From positions 131,501 to 195,500 of the forward strand of contig NC_084897.1 of assembly GCF_958979055.1 (NCBI RefSeq): 64,000 nt of DNA, read 5' to 3'. The notes under the pieces are model-generated. The model was not told the origin of the DNA, made no database searches, and was given only the letters and a program-made list of their open reading frames with translations. This stretch comes from Alnus glutinosa (taxonomy: Eukaryota; Streptophyta; Magnoliopsida; Fagales; Betulaceae). Position numbers and translations under genes: made by a program. Shown here piece by piece: positions 24,875 through 37,500 of this stretch. Positions within the stretch are counted from its first letter, which is position 1; each line of letters begins with the position of its first letter.

Positions 24875-26917
24875 TAGGGACGGAGCCAGAAGTTCTTATG
24901 GGCAGGTGGTAGCCGCAAACCGGCTACGTGAATTTTAAATTTATATATTGAACCACTTCGCAATAGTACGTATCGATTATACTATAGTAAGGGTTATCGA
25001 ATCACAGAGATTATGAGTTGTTTTGCGTAATGAGATATTCAAAGGAACGTATTTAACTTAACTTAACTTAAGAGTAAAAATAAAAGCAAAGGTTGTAGAA
25101 TTGAAACTACAACAAGTAAGATAAAGAAAAGCGGAAAATGAAAACAAACTTAAAGAAAAACTTAGGGTATTGATCTCATCCAATCCTCAACCAATGGAAT
25201 GCTTTAAATCTATATGGATCTTCCTAATATACATGATATGATCGCGTAATGGGCGTCTACCATTACGACGACCTCAACACGAAAACACTTTCGTTAAGAC
25301 GTAATCATAGAGCACCTAGTTTCACATCAATCACTTACCACGTAAAGACTTAAACTATAATTGAAAAACAATTACACTAACAAAGGTGTGGGTGATTGAT
25401 ACTCCCTAACTTACTACTCTATAACACATCCTAATAAGGATACACAATACATGAAAACCCTAATTAGGCCACAATGATAAGATATCTAGTTTTGCACCGG
25501 TTTATTCCATGTAAAGATTAAACTACAATGGAAATACATTCTACACTACCAAAGGTATGAAATGACAGGTGCTCCATAGCATACCCTATAAGGTAACTCT
25601 AATAAGTAAACACATATCATTTCAAAAAGAACCATTGCAAAAGACATCATTATCTTTCAAAAACGTTGATTTTACTCAAAAAATCTAAGAAAACTCATAG
25701 ACAAGTTTGACTCTTTTTCATGAATAAATATATTGGAATCTTGAAAACAAAACCTTTTTGCATGGGTTTTGAGATCCTCTAGCCTTTCACAATCATCAAA
25801 CACATCTAGAAAATCCTAAGAACTTCAAGAACACTTCTTGGTTTTTGGAGAGGATTTTGATCAAACCCTAAGAACTAATTTAGCTAGACATAATTGAATC
25901 TAATTTAAGCATGAAAATTAATGAAAACAGTAAAGGAAATGAAGAACAACAACTATATTTAACTTCTAAAATTCGGATACAAGAAAAGGAAGAAAAAGAA
26001 AAGCAAACTAAGCTAGAAAATTGAAGAACAAGGAAGAAAATACAAAGGGAACAAGCTCTCTGGATTTTGGTCCAGAGAGTAGCATCAAAGAAACTAAAAA
26101 GCATGAAAATTAAGTTGATACACTTGAGCAAATCCGAAATCCCCAAAAGATGCATGTCTAAACCTAAATCTCTAATCCCATATATATAGAGAATTGGATT
26201 TACAAAAGACCATCAAGAGTTAATTCTAGCCGCACAAACAGAGCTGGTCGGCGTCCATTTCTGTCCACAAATCCAACTTATGATTTGAATTACATAAAGA
26301 ATTCAAAAGATCTGGAAATATCTGATTTTCTGGAAGACGGAGAAATCGATCGATCGATTATAAAGTCGATTGATCGCATTTCGCTCGATCGCAGTTGGGT
26401 TTGTCCTGGTTCGATCGATCGAGTTTGTTCGATCGATCGAGTTTGCTCGATCGACTTTTCTTCGACTGATGAACTTCGATCGATCGATTATAAAGTCGAT
26501 CGATCGAATTGCCTTGGTTAATTCTTCAACTAACATGAACAATCTCGAACTCTGGAAATGATTAAAATACCCTTGATGCATTTTCAGGTCTAATTTAAGT
26601 GTTTTGAATTAGATTTCAACTAAGACCTGAAAATAAGACAACACATAAAACTACAACAAAACGTTATATATACAATACGAACTAGGTATAACAAATGTAA
26701 ATTAATGACTCTTGAATCGAATAATTCAAGACTTATCAGCAGGGGCCAGTGGCCAAAAAAAATTATTGGTAGGGGCTAATAGGCTAAATTTTTAGTTTTT
26801 TAGCTTTTTTTTTTTTTTTTAAAGATTTTTTTTTTTTTTTAACCTTAGAAATTTTATTTTTTAAGGAAATTGGGGGGGCCCTGCCAGCCCCCCCCCCCCC
26901 CCCCCCCTCCGTCTCTG
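24875..26917. mobile_element. 2-kb hAT-like element carrying unrelated cargo
   Basis: GTCAGCAC occurs at 24867-24874 and again at 26918-26925, a perfect 8-bp target duplication. The element ends are TAGGGACGGAG and the complement of CAGAGACGGAG (9 of 11 match), which fits hAT termini. No transposase frame is present. The interior holds a header CGCAATAGTACGTATCG with TTATCGAATCACAGAG, two diverged units of about 150-165 bp (25307-25472 and 25473-25620), a TCGATCGA cluster (26346-26510), a T-rich stretch and a poly-C run (26888-26907). It is a non-autonomous, probably chimeric element. Confidence 0.78.
26346..26510. repeat. GATC/TCGA palindrome cluster inside the hAT-like element
   Basis: The two ends repeat CGATCGATCGATTATAAAGTCG (26348-26369 and 26478-26499), and between them TCGATCGA occurs several more times. 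The sequence reads nearly the same on both strands, which is why both strands give open frames. No peptide is implied. Confidence 0.85.
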
Positions 26918-26925
26918 GTCAGCAC

Positions 26926-27483
26926 AACGCAAAAGAAAATGACAACCATAAAAGGTGATTAGATTGAACTCATGGCTATTCATTGTCTTCGAGTTTTGTC
27001 TCTAAGACTAATTGGAGACATCTTTTTTATTATGTGTGTCTCGATGATGTGTCGTGCTGACGTGGCAAGCCAAAGTGTTTAGATGTTGAATAGACATACT
27101 GATTGTGTTATTGTGACACATGTTGGTTTTTAATTGGTAGCATGGCGGTTTAAAAGTTGACGGAAACCTAATTGAATGATCTATATTTCATAAGAATTGA
27201 AACTTTAGAGAGTAAGTTGACAAAATTTAAACTTCAAAGAATAATTTGATAAAAAGTGATATCTAGTGACCTCCAAGAACATTTTTCCCTAGAAGATTAA
27301 GAAAAGCTTTATGCACTAAATTATTGCAAATTATTAGCTGTGAGGCTGCGGCCCGCTTTGAATTGTTAAAGCTTTTGAAATCTGAATAGAAGATTCGAAA
27401 ATATCAAAGGCACAGTTGGAAACTTAAAAGGAATAATCAATCATTTTTCCATAAAGAAATAACTAAATATCTACTAGAATTAA

Positions 27484-27514
<31 letters not shown>

Positions 27515-27809
27515 AACAAAAACCAAACGAAAATTGCAAGAGAAAGAGGGCAAGTTCAAATTTCATTTTCATCAAGTGAAATATTCTGCAAAATTTGTGG
27601 AATTTTAAGAGTGGACCCATCAGATATCATAAATGATTCAACATCCCCATGTGCTACACTGTGCAGATAACAAATCTGTACGCCATCTTTCTGGGCCCAC
27701 AACTGTCTCAAATTATGTTACTATACAATTGTTAGTAGGAGATGATTGGATCGAGCTAGGACATTATTCTCATTTGACCTTTTAAGTTTTAACATACATC
27801 TTATTCTCA
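26926..27809. other. Intergenic, no supported gene
   Basis: AT-rich DNA between two mobile elements. An A run lies at 27491-27513. Nothing recognisable as coding. Confidence 0.4.
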
Positions 27810-28333
27810 TCTTGTTTTGACATAAAACGGTTTCTGAAAAATAATTTTAATATTTTTTGGTATTTGGTGAGGGGCGAAAATAATAGTCAACTGAAAAATT
27901 ATTTTCATTTGACAAAAAATGCTTAGTAAATTTTAAAAAATTATTTACGCTTTTAAAAGCGTAAATCATTTTCGTCAGACGGCAGACGTATTCGACCATC
28001 TTTTAAACGATGCAGTCGACCTACACGTTCAAGCAGTCGATCACCACCTGAATCTGGCCAGTGACGGAATCCGACAACGTCCGGTCACTATCGTCGGATT
28101 CCAACGATCGGAATCCGGAGACCAATTTCGGCCTATTGGTTGGATTCCGGCATAAATGGTCAGATTCTTGCCACTTTTCTCTGGAATCCGACCAACCCAA
28201 ATTCTGACGAAACTATCCAGATTCCGACAATAGTAGCTAGAATCCGGTGAAAGTGGTTAGAATCCTGCCGGTCAGTGACAGAATCTCGTCATCGACGATT
28301 TTTATATTATTTTACATTAATATTTATATATTG

Positions 28334-29330
28334 TGAAAAATAAATATGACTTCTAATATACCAAGTGTGTGATAGTATGTAACAAAATATTTAAATTGCG
28401 AAATTTAAAAAAGACAAATATTTTGTTGACGAAATGGAAACTCTGTGAAGAGAAAAAACCATTCCGGAGAAGCTAAACTTAGGATATCCACTATTCAGAA
28501 GATAAAGTTAGTACATAGAAATTAACACTCACATACCATGATGCAGCGATCGTCCCTATAACTCTAATACGAAACTCATTGTGAACGCTTCCTAACCAAG
28601 TCTCATACTTGAATGGGTCTTCAATGAAATCCTTTACCTTATGGCTAACCCCTAAGATAAACTTCACACGAACAATTGAGCACACACTGACAACGACTAG
28701 AGAGCTAGTGGATTTCCAATCCTCCATAAACAGCCTCTCTAAACATTATGGAATTCTATACTAAATTCTTACAAGCTACAAGCCTAGAGCCACCTATTTA
28801 TAGACTTACAGAAAACCTAATTCTGTTCAAACTCGGAATCTGGCGAGTAGGGTCCAGATGGTCTTCTGCAATCACCTTTCCAAAATAACGATATTCATCC
28901 CAAAACTGGACCGCACCCGGACAGCTTGACCGAGCGTCCGGACGGTTAATGTTGTCACTCCTTTCCGCATCTGTAAAGGAGACCCAGAATATCCTGGAAT
29001 ACTGGGTAGCTTCCGGAGGTGTTGCCACGTCGTCCAGACATCTGGCAAAACCTTCCCAAATAGTGTCGTCTGAAATCCAACTTCGTGTCGAACTTGAAGT
29101 AGCTTGACCTAGCGTCCGGACGGTGTAGTTCGATCGTCCTGGTAACTGCAATGCTGAAGTTTCTAAATACTGCGGGGCTTCCGGACGCCTTTTAAGGTCC
29201 ATCCGAACGGTTGCACAGAAACCGTCCATATTACTTGAAGACTCTAAATAGAACCCAAATCCTGTTAAAAATCAACCGTTACATAAAATGTTTTTGTCAA
29301 CCAGAATGTTGCCAATATAAAATAGTAACA
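28334..29330 (-). repeat. LTR (3' LTR in element orientation)
   Basis: 997 bp, TG...CA bounded. It aligns with 32677-33799 over its whole length, with about a dozen differences in the first 150 bases and two sizeable gaps. It holds several CGTCCGGACG-type palindromes and a stretch on the minus strand that is open by chance. Confidence 0.85.
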
Positions 29331-29332
29331 AA

Positions 29333-29343
29333 CTCTCCCCTTT
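29333..29343 (-). other. Polypurine tract of the LTR element
   Basis: AAAGGGGAGAG on the minus strand, directly before the TGTTA start of the 3' LTR, the expected plus-strand priming site of a Copia element. Confidence 0.7.
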
Positions 29344-29558
29344 AGTCATTCTGGAACAAAAAACACTTAACCGGTTTGGAAATACATTCCCGGTCCAAAA
29401 ATAAAAAAATATTCTCCATTTTTGCTACAAAAGGACAAAGGGTAAACAGAGTATTAGAGAAAAACTACAATTACTAAAATTCAAAACAACAAGAATAATA
29501 GTAAAGTGTCTTGTCAAAAGCTCAAATCAACATAAGAGAAAACCAAAACCTCAAGATA

Positions 29559-29950
29559 TCACATATCATGAATTTGAGCCACTTCGGCTTCTTGCTTTTG
29601 AAGCCGGGAAACCATAGACTGAAAATCTTCAGTCACTTGAGTCTTCTAGCCCAAAACCGATCATCCGCAAAATGAAATCCTCTTAACAAGTGGTTTGCAA
29701 GACGATAAAGAAGATTCACCACTGAATCTCTAGCTAATGCAGATCTAGAGGAAGAAGATACGGAAGACTCTATATGAGCGGGGGGAATGAGCTCATCTGA
29801 AATATGATATCTTTGAAATTTTGAACATAAGACTTCAACACTAGTCAGTTTTTCAAAGAGCCCTCTATCTGACGCTATGCTGGAAGCCGTAAAATGACAT
29901 ATTCCTGACAAGATTAGACAGAAATACCAATGGTTTTCATTTATCCACAA
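29559..29950 (-). pseudogene. Late frame of the LTR element (possible Sirevirus third ORF), frameshifted
   Basis: A frame from 29950 to 29633 has a Ser-rich segment, LARDSVVNLLYRLANHLLRG and FADDRFWARRL. A one-base shift near 29637 leads into a second open stretch with heptad-like Gln/Glu/Lys residues ending at TGA 29561-29559. Its place between the missing pol and the polypurine tract, with coiled-coil-like composition, fits the extra ORF described in some Sireviruses. I recognise no conserved domain in it. Confidence 0.4.
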
Positions 29951-31816
29951 AAAAATATTAGATCCTGTTAGTTTAAAAAGTATGTGGTATAAAGACGGTT
30001 GTCAAGTGGATGCATAAATGAATGCAAAAATAGAGCAATCCAAAAGACACAGGTAAACGAACAATGCAATGCTGTACTAAAGGCAAGAAGTAAAAGAAAT
30101 GCGAATATTTACCCAGAAAAGACCATGTCCGGACAAAACACTAACTTGTCCAGATGCCTGCTGTAAGAACAATATTCGGGAAAAAAATGCGTGCGTTTGG
30201 ACATAGCACAACATTGTCCAGACGTGAAATTCATACGCTTCCGGACACAGAAAAATGTCTGTCCAGACGTTTCACACAGGAAAGTTGAAACTAGAGGAAA
30301 ATTTACAAAAAAATATTTTCCCAAATGTTAGCTTCAGAACACGCATGTATAAATAACTAATAAAGCAATTCAATAACATTTCAAAAATATACCAAGATAT
30401 AATTAAGAGTTAAGAGTCAATAAGCACAAAAATTTTCCTGCAAATATAAAATTTTCAACAGTAAACTTAACTCATGCTATGTGTGTGTGTGTGTATGTGT
30501 AAAAGCTTTCTCAATAAAGTATGATCTTCGCTAATATGATTTAAAGCAACTGAATTTTCTAAAAAGAGAGAAATTTACAGTTATATCTGTCAAAAGTCAA
30601 ACCTTATCTTACTAGGGCCTAGTCACCCTCATCTGATACTCTCTTCCTAAGAAACATTACTATCATTCTTTTTACTTGCACCATGAAGGACAAGATATAT
30701 AGCTGGGTCAGCACAGAAACAGTGAATTTATTCATATAACATTGAGCTCAGAAGTATAATTGCTTGTTTCTTTTTTGTACTACAACCTAGAGAGGAAGTC
30801 AGAATTTCTAGGGTCTAGGTTCAACTAGCGTGTTTGTCAATTTAACAATCTTAGCACATAAATAATCTCTCTAAAAAAATTTTCAGAAGTAGAAAATCAG
30901 AGATAAAAAAAATGTACTTTTGGAGAGCCTTGGATAGTGCACATTTTCATCGCATGAGGAAAGCAACTATGTATCAAAAAGATGCAGCAGGGAAACTTTG
31001 CAAATATCAAGTATGAACTCTTAGTTATATAAAAGCCAACATAATTAATGCACCAAGAACTACGAAATCAGGTAAAAATACATGGGATATCTGAAAAGCT
31101 AAATAAAGAAATAAAAATTCTGCATCTCCCCCTCCCCCTCCCCCTCCCCCTCCCCCTCTCTTTGTTAAAAAATAAAAGATAAAAACAACAAAGACATGTT
31201 TAAAAGGAAAATAACATATATCTAGACAAAGCATGTAGATAAGAGCAAATCTGACCTCAGGGAGAGATGTTTGACTATATCAAGACAGAAAAACAATGAC
31301 ATGCTTTCTCTGTCATTCCTATAATGTACCTGCAAAAATTTCTCAAAGCAACAAAGAGAAAATATAGGGATAGAAAATGTGGTTTTTCAAAAAGAATGCA
31401 AGATAAATATAGGATATATAAGATGTAACAATTAATACAATGCAAACATACATAGTATGCACTAGGATTTAGGAACCAAAACCCTAGGCATGGTGAGACT
31501 GTACCTATACTAGGTGAGTCTACGTACTCCCCCTTAAAGAGTGAATGGTCTCATCCTTTTTGACTCATACCCGTGGTAGATGTGATCGGGTATTGCTTAT
31601 ACTGTCCATTCTCTTCAGCATACCTTGTAACAAGCTCAGCAACCCTTCATAGGCATGGTTGCTATTGGGCTTTTGTAACTTTTTCTTGTAGTGCCTTGAT
31701 GTGTTATTTGGAACAAACTGCTATTGTTACCGCTGATGCCGTGGAACCTGATGTCCCGCCGAAGGTAGAGTACCTGATGTGGTCTTAGTAGGCAACTTCC
31801 TCTGAGCCATCTACTT
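29951..31816 (-). other. Non-coding interior of the LTR element
   Basis: About 1.9 kb where pol would be expected. No reverse transcriptase, integrase or RNase H motif is readable in any frame. It contains TCCGGACA/TGTCCAGACG motifs (30125-30275), a GT run near 30480 and a (CCCCCT)n tract (31126-31160). The coding core appears deleted or replaced. Confidence 0.6.
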
Positions 31817-32506
31817 CTAAGCTTGGAGCTGTGGACATTTGGGTCGGATATGACCGGTGATGCCGCAGTGATGACAGGTGGGCAGACTTCTTTTGTTGGA
31901 ATGCTGCTTGAATTTTTCTGCAGAAATATGGTTAGCATTCTTACAAACAATATTGTCCTTACCTTTTATATGTCTCCTATGTGGAGGGACATATTTTGAT
32001 GAGGAAGAATCTTCAACTTCACTTTTCCCCAAAGCATCCTGCTTAATCCAAAGCCTGTGGGATTTCAACAAATAACAATTTGACCTAATATAACAAATCT
32101 TCCCACAATTATGATACTTAAGAATAAACTTACATTGTATTCCTGATTCATTGGATTTAGGCATCACATGATTAGTTAAGCAAGAATTATCTAAATAAGT
32201 TGTATCTTCTATCACAGGCTTAATATCAATAGAATCTAATCCAAAATCAGAAGCATGTGAAATAGAAGTACTTAAATCATCAACAGTTAAATCAGGCTTG
32301 TTAGAAACATCTGCGTGAATACAAAACATACTTTTAAAGTTATCATTTGAGAATTTTTTCAATTTATTCTCAAGTTCATTAATAGTATTAAGCAATATGG
32401 TATTTTCAAATTTCAACGAGTCAATCAAAACATGTGATTCAGGCAATTGTATAATCAAAGACTCTTTTTGTTGCTTCACCTTTTTGAGCTTTTTTGGAGA
32501 AACCAT
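31817..32506 (-). pseudogene. Gag C-terminal remnant of the Copia element
   Basis: A 229-residue frame on the minus strand. The N-terminal part is Lys-rich and coiled-coil-like (LENTI/NELENKLKKF type). A first knuckle (YHNCGKICYIRSNC) has lost the CX2CX4HX4C pattern. A second knuckle, CHHCGITGHIRPKC near the C-terminus, is intact CX2CX4HX4C. WIKQDALG and KYVPPHRR between them match gag of Sirevirus-like Copia elements. The usual N-terminal gag domain is missing between the primer site at 32663 and this frame, so the gene is truncated. In an intact element it would bind RNA in the virus-like particle. Confidence 0.75.
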
Positions 32507-32662
32507 TTTATCTAATTTAGCAAAAACTTTAGAGAGCTCAATATCATAATTTTTTTCAAATAACTAAGAGAAATCTATGATAAAATGTGTAATAAAAAAA
32601 TAGAAGTCACAAAGAGATAAGGATCACACTCAGGAATTAAATCATTTAAACGGAGTGTACCC

Positions 32663-32674
32663 GCTTTGATATCA
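32663..32674 (-). other. Primer-binding site of the LTR element
   Basis: TGATATCAAAGC on the minus strand, two mismatches from the plant Copia consensus TGGTATCAGAGC (complement of initiator tRNA-Met). It starts two bases after the LTR end and so fixes the orientation of the element. Confidence 0.75.
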
Positions 32675-32676
32675 AT

Positions 32677-33799
32677 TGAAAAATAAATATGACTTCTAAT
32701 ATATCAAGTGTGTGATAGTGTGCAACAAAATATTTAAATTGCGAAATTTAAAAGAGACAAATATTTTGTTGACGAAGTGGAAACTCTGTGAAGAAAAAAA
32801 CCACTCCGGGACAGCAAAATCCAAGATATCCACTATTCAGAAGACAAATCTAGTACATAGAAATTAACACTCACATACCCTGATGCAGCGATTGTCCCTA
32901 TAACTCTGACACGAAACCTATCGTAAACGCTTCTCAACCAAGTCTCCTACTTGAAGGGGTCTTCAATAGAATTCTTTACCTTATGGTCAACTCCTAAGAT
33001 AGATTTCACACGAACAGTTGAGTACACACTGGCAATGGCTAGAGAGCTAGCAGATCTTCAATTCTCCCTAAACACTATCTCTAAGCCTTATGGAATTCGA
33101 TACTGAATTCTTACAAGTTACAAGCCTAGAGCCACCTATTTATAGGCTTACAGAAAACCTAATTCTGTTCAAATTCGAACTCTAGTGAGTAGCGTCCGGA
33201 CGATTACTTAGCTGCGTCTGGACGGTCTTCTGCGACCGTCTTTCCAGAATAGCGATATTCTTCCCAAAACAGGACCGCATCCGAACGGCTTGACCGAGCG
33301 TCCGGACGGTTAATGTTGTCACTCCTTTCCGCATCTGTAAAGGAGACTCAGAATATTCTGGAATATTGGGTAGCGTCCAGACGTGTTGCCGCGTCCAAAC
33401 GTGTTGCCACGTCGTCCGGATGTCTAGCAAAACCTTCCCAAACAGTGTCGTCTGAAATCTAACTTCGTATCGAACTCGGAGTAGCTTGACCTAGCGTCCG
33501 GATGGTGTAGCTCGGTCGTTAGGATAGCTGTAATGCTGAAGCTTCTAGACACTGCGGGGTGTCCAGACGCCTTCAAAGGCCCGTCCTGACGGTTGCACAG
33601 GAACCGGTTGTTCTGACTTGGAAATTGTATGAAATTTTCATGGACATCTTCTAGAAACTTGTGATCAAACACAAGACATGAAATGAGACACTGTCCATAT
33701 TACTTGAAGACTCTGAATAGAACTGAAATTCTGTTAAAAAGCAACCGTTACATAAAGTATTTTTATCAACCAGAATGTTACCAATATAAAATACTAACA
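32677..33799 (-). repeat. LTR (5' LTR in element orientation)
   Basis: 1123 bp, TG...CA bounded, the partner of 28334-29330. It carries about 90 extra bases near 33605-33690 and one extra palindrome-containing segment near 33185-33230, both absent from the other LTR. It is dense in GCGTCCGGACG and CGTCCAGACG motifs. Confidence 0.85.
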
Positions 33800-33985
33800 T
33801 GTTATGAATAAAAATTGATTTTTATAAGTTAATATAATTGAATGAAAATATAAAAAAATATTTGTGATTTTCCGTATGCATTAAACACCGAAAAATGCTT
33901 TCGGGCAAAAAATATTTTCCTTAAAAATGATTTTCTTGAAACTATTATACGATAAAATTCATTTTACATTAAAACAAAAGAAGCA

Positions 33986-34459
33986 TTAATGTTTTTAACG
34001 TAAAAATGAAACTACACATTTTGCTAAAGTCGTACGTAAAGCTCTAGAATTTGCATAAGTGAAGTAATTAATGACGCTTTTTAATAAAAAATAAAAACAA
34101 TAACAAATAATTCAAAACACTTTACGCTTATAAAATATTTAAAATTAATTTAACTTTTATTACACATCACAATTTAAAAATAGAAATCCGCTTTAAAAAG
34201 TTTTGCCAACCTAATCCAATTAAGTTCAATCAGGGAATGGAATTATAGCTTGAATTGATGCCCATAATTATCATTTTATTATTATTATTATTTTCTAAAA
34301 AAAAAGGCCTCGCTTGCGTGAGGTGTATAGACCAGTACCCGTACATTTGACTTGGATTGTGCGATCTTCTAAAACATCTAAAAATAATTAATGTGCGGGA
34401 CCTATATCCTGAACCCAATGGAACGTGGTTCTTTGGTCGAGGATTTATGCACAAACACA

Positions 34460-34512
<53 letters not shown>

Positions 34513-37500
34513 TTTCTTCCTGAAGTATATATAGGCACATATATACACAAATTAGGTGTACGTACTTCTCCACCGACAGATAATTGGGGGAGTGGAAAAT
34601 GACACTCAAAACTACACGTACCCCTGTATATATTGATATACGGCTCTTATATATATATATATATTCCTCCTCCTTCCCTTTCCTTCTCGAGGGCCTATAG
34701 TTAATTTCATTGATGCTATGGTGCATCAATAGGTTTTTACGTTATCTGTGACAACATTAAAGTCGTCTAAAATCCGTCGTTGCTGATAAACTTTCTCGAT
34801 CTATCATCGTTAAAAGTCATTAATTAACAAAGATTTTTAGAATTTTAGTGAAGACTTATGATATTTTTTAAAAGACCAAATCCTTGTACGTAGTTTTATT
34901 GTCGAAGCTAAGCTTTAAGAACGTTCCTTGAATTGGTTTGAGATCACATCGATCGATCTTTCCTCTTTTCTTGGGACTTTTTATGACAATTGGACATGCA
35001 TGGCCTCGTTATTATCACTTGACTTTCCTCTCGTCTAATCACCACTCTTTCATGTATATAACATAGCTAGTTATCATTTGAAGGATGTCAGCTGATAGCT
35101 ATAATTAAGAAGACTTTTCTCTTAATTTGTTGATACTCATCAGAAAACTAATTAATAAGGAAAAACTGAGGATATATAGCCGTTTATAAACGCTTAAACT
35201 AATTATTAACTTAAAAGTTAATTTTCTAATTAAATGGAGGTGAGTTCAGGATTATGCTTAAATGAATCTTATTTACATCTTCGATCTCCTTTAATTTACT
35301 CAAAGAATTAAAAGGAAAAACTTCAAAATTGACTCTCTCATACACATGGTATCTTTGCTTGGCTTGAACCCTCTCTAACCTGCCAATTTGTATCATGTGT
35401 ATAAACATGCATCTAATTATAATCTTCAATATATATATATATATATATATATATAGTTCTTTTGCTGCTGTTCTGAGTACATTCTTGTTTTAATTAGAAG
35501 AAGCTAGCTAGCGTAGAAAGATTCCCTATTTTTGCTTAGATAATTATAAGCAAAAAAATAAAAAAAAATTAATTGTTCGTACGTGCCTCGCATTTGTTCA
35601 TGGAAAGGAGAGTTATTCCACGAATATTGGTGTGCGCACTATGCATACAGACAACCAGAGCCACCGAGGAGAGCATCTTCAACGCTTTCTCTCCCCTCTT
35701 CGAAGTTTTTAATTGGAAAATAAATATTAAAAAGCAAATAATTCTGAGCGCTTTCTAGGAAAACCCCAAACAGAAGGAGAAGAAGTCTTTCGTTTTCGTA
35801 ATATCGTTTGTCTCCTTGTTGAACCATGCATGATGAGGCCCTTCTTGACCTTAGCAATGTCCCAGTTCACACATCCAATAAGAACAACTATAAATTGATT
35901 TTTTTTTTTTATTAAAAATAAAACAAATATTTAAACAAAATGAGATATTTGTTGATCTCCATGCCTCATCATTTACTCCCGTGAGCTTATCATATGCACG
36001 CACATGAGCTGTTTCCCTTAGTCAACCATTGTCTACATGGTTTGATTTAACAATTGCTAATGGTACCCAAAAGGCTTGTATTGCCGGTTGGTAACCATTT
36101 GTATAATTTGTATGAAAAGATTACAAATTCGTCAATGTGCATATATGGTTTAGACTACTATCAAATCGATCTTAATTATATAGCTTCTTGGTCTTAATTT
36201 TGTCTTCTTAATCCTTGTATTTTACATTATTAGCAAATATATCGTTCTATATATTAACATTTTTAGCTGGAATGGTTTCACGTACACACATGTCGAAACC
36301 TACATTACACCTAATAAAATAATGTCTAGAAAAAATACCCAAGTGTTAGCTAGAGAGGGAAGAGTATCCACCGACGAACTTTTTTTTTTTTTTTTTTTTT
36401 TTTTGTCACGTACCAGAGGAGGGCCGGGATTTTATACACGTGAAGATATTTGTATTGAGTAACATAAATCAAAAGTTTCATAATTTTCTGAGTTGGGGTA
36501 AGAAGTATTAAGGAGGAGGGTGCGGCAAGACTCGCCGAAGAGTCAAGATATTTGGAAATGCTAATGTTTTAGGGACACTCAAATTATAGCAACATGCACT
36601 TTTGGTGAAAGTATACCAAGACTATCCAAATTCGAGATCTCAAAAAAAAAAATGAAAGACCATAATTTGTAAAGGTCAAGTGACCCTTTGAGCAGTGGGA
36701 CAGTGTTTGACTGCAAGGTTAGGGCATGGCCTACCGGGGATGTGAACAATGACATCAAGAGTACTCGACCATGCATAAGTGTGGCTGTGAATTTCAGTTG
36801 TCTAGGTTCATTGCTTGCATGGGTGTTAATGATCGGATCTGGTCTGATTCAAATCTAGGTGTTTGGTACGAAATATGTCCCTTCAGGTGACTGAGCTAGC
36901 TGGGGTATAGCAACTGATCGCACGCATCCTGAAATCAAACCACATCAGAAATTAGAAAGAAAAGAAAAAGAAAAAAGAAAAAAAAGAACCACATCAGAGA
37001 CCTCTGACCACTCCATGCTTAACCCCACAAGGGGGAGAAAAGAAATTTTTTTTTTAAAAAAAAACAAGGAGATAGATAAGGCTATGGTACAGCTTGTGCT
37101 CTATCAGCTATATCTGAATATGTGTTACCAGCCCAAATAGACCCCACCAGAGGGCCATTCCCTTAATCATTCTGTCCCAGGGAAGGATCAAGTGTAATTC
37201 CAAAAGGGGAAGTACCAGTTTGCGCAGGGGAAAAAAATGGAACAGTTCATCGATCCAAAGCTAGGGCTGGCAAAACAACAACATTACTAGTCAAACAATT
37301 CCATTCATTTTTCTTGGAATTATTTTTTTTGGGCTTTCTTAGCATATCTTTATTCTTAAAAATGGTACTCCATGTACATCATACGTACAGTGGGTAAACA
37401 GTACGAGAGGCACCTGTTTATAGAATACTAGAGTAGATTGTTCGAAATCTGTTCAAACAAATTAAATGGGCTTCATAAAATTTCTTTTATATTGGTTGTT

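Larger units (their letters stand above)
28334..33799 (-). mobile_element. Copia LTR retrotransposon, Sirevirus-like, defective
   Basis: Two long direct repeats, 28334-29330 and 32677-33799, start TGAAAAATAAATATG and end TAACA on the plus strand. The element is read on the minus strand. There the LTR begins TGTTA and ends TTTTTCA, the primer site TGATATCAAAGC (32674-32663) follows after two bases, and a polypurine tract AAAGGGGAGAG (29343-29333) precedes the 3' LTR. Flanks TATTG and TGTTA are a mutated 5-bp duplication. Inside are a gag remnant with a zinc knuckle and a late coiled-coil frame, but no protease, integrase or reverse transcriptase. CGTCCGGACG palindromes in the LTRs and the 3' interior resemble the LTR palindromes of Sireviruses. 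The LTRs differ by many substitutions and by indels, so the insertion is not recent. Confidence 0.82.
27810..33985 (+). mobile_element. CCGGATTCCGG-family inverted-repeat element, copy 1, split by an LTR element
   Basis: 27810-28333 and 33800-33985 are the two halves of one element that is whole at 41620-42437. The left half has TTTTGACATAAAACGGTTTC, TTATTTACGCTTTTAAAAGC and the GGAATCCGAC/GTCGGATTCC cluster. The right half resumes at TTATGAATAAAAATTGATTT and ends ATTTTACATTAAAACAAAAG AAGCA. The LTR element 28334-33799 interrupts it. No protein. Confidence 0.8.

Noticed and set aside
26285..26581. Open frames on both strands with Ser-Ile-Asp-Arg repeats
   Set aside because: They come from the self-complementary TCGATCGA array inside the hAT-like element. 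Both strands are open because the sequence is palindromic, with no start context or domain.
28798..29229. 143-codon minus-strand open frame
   Set aside because: Lies wholly inside an LTR and is not kept open in the partner LTR, so it is chance.
31126..31160. Gly-run peptide in the LTR element interior
   Set aside because: Translation of the (CCCCCT)n simple repeat.
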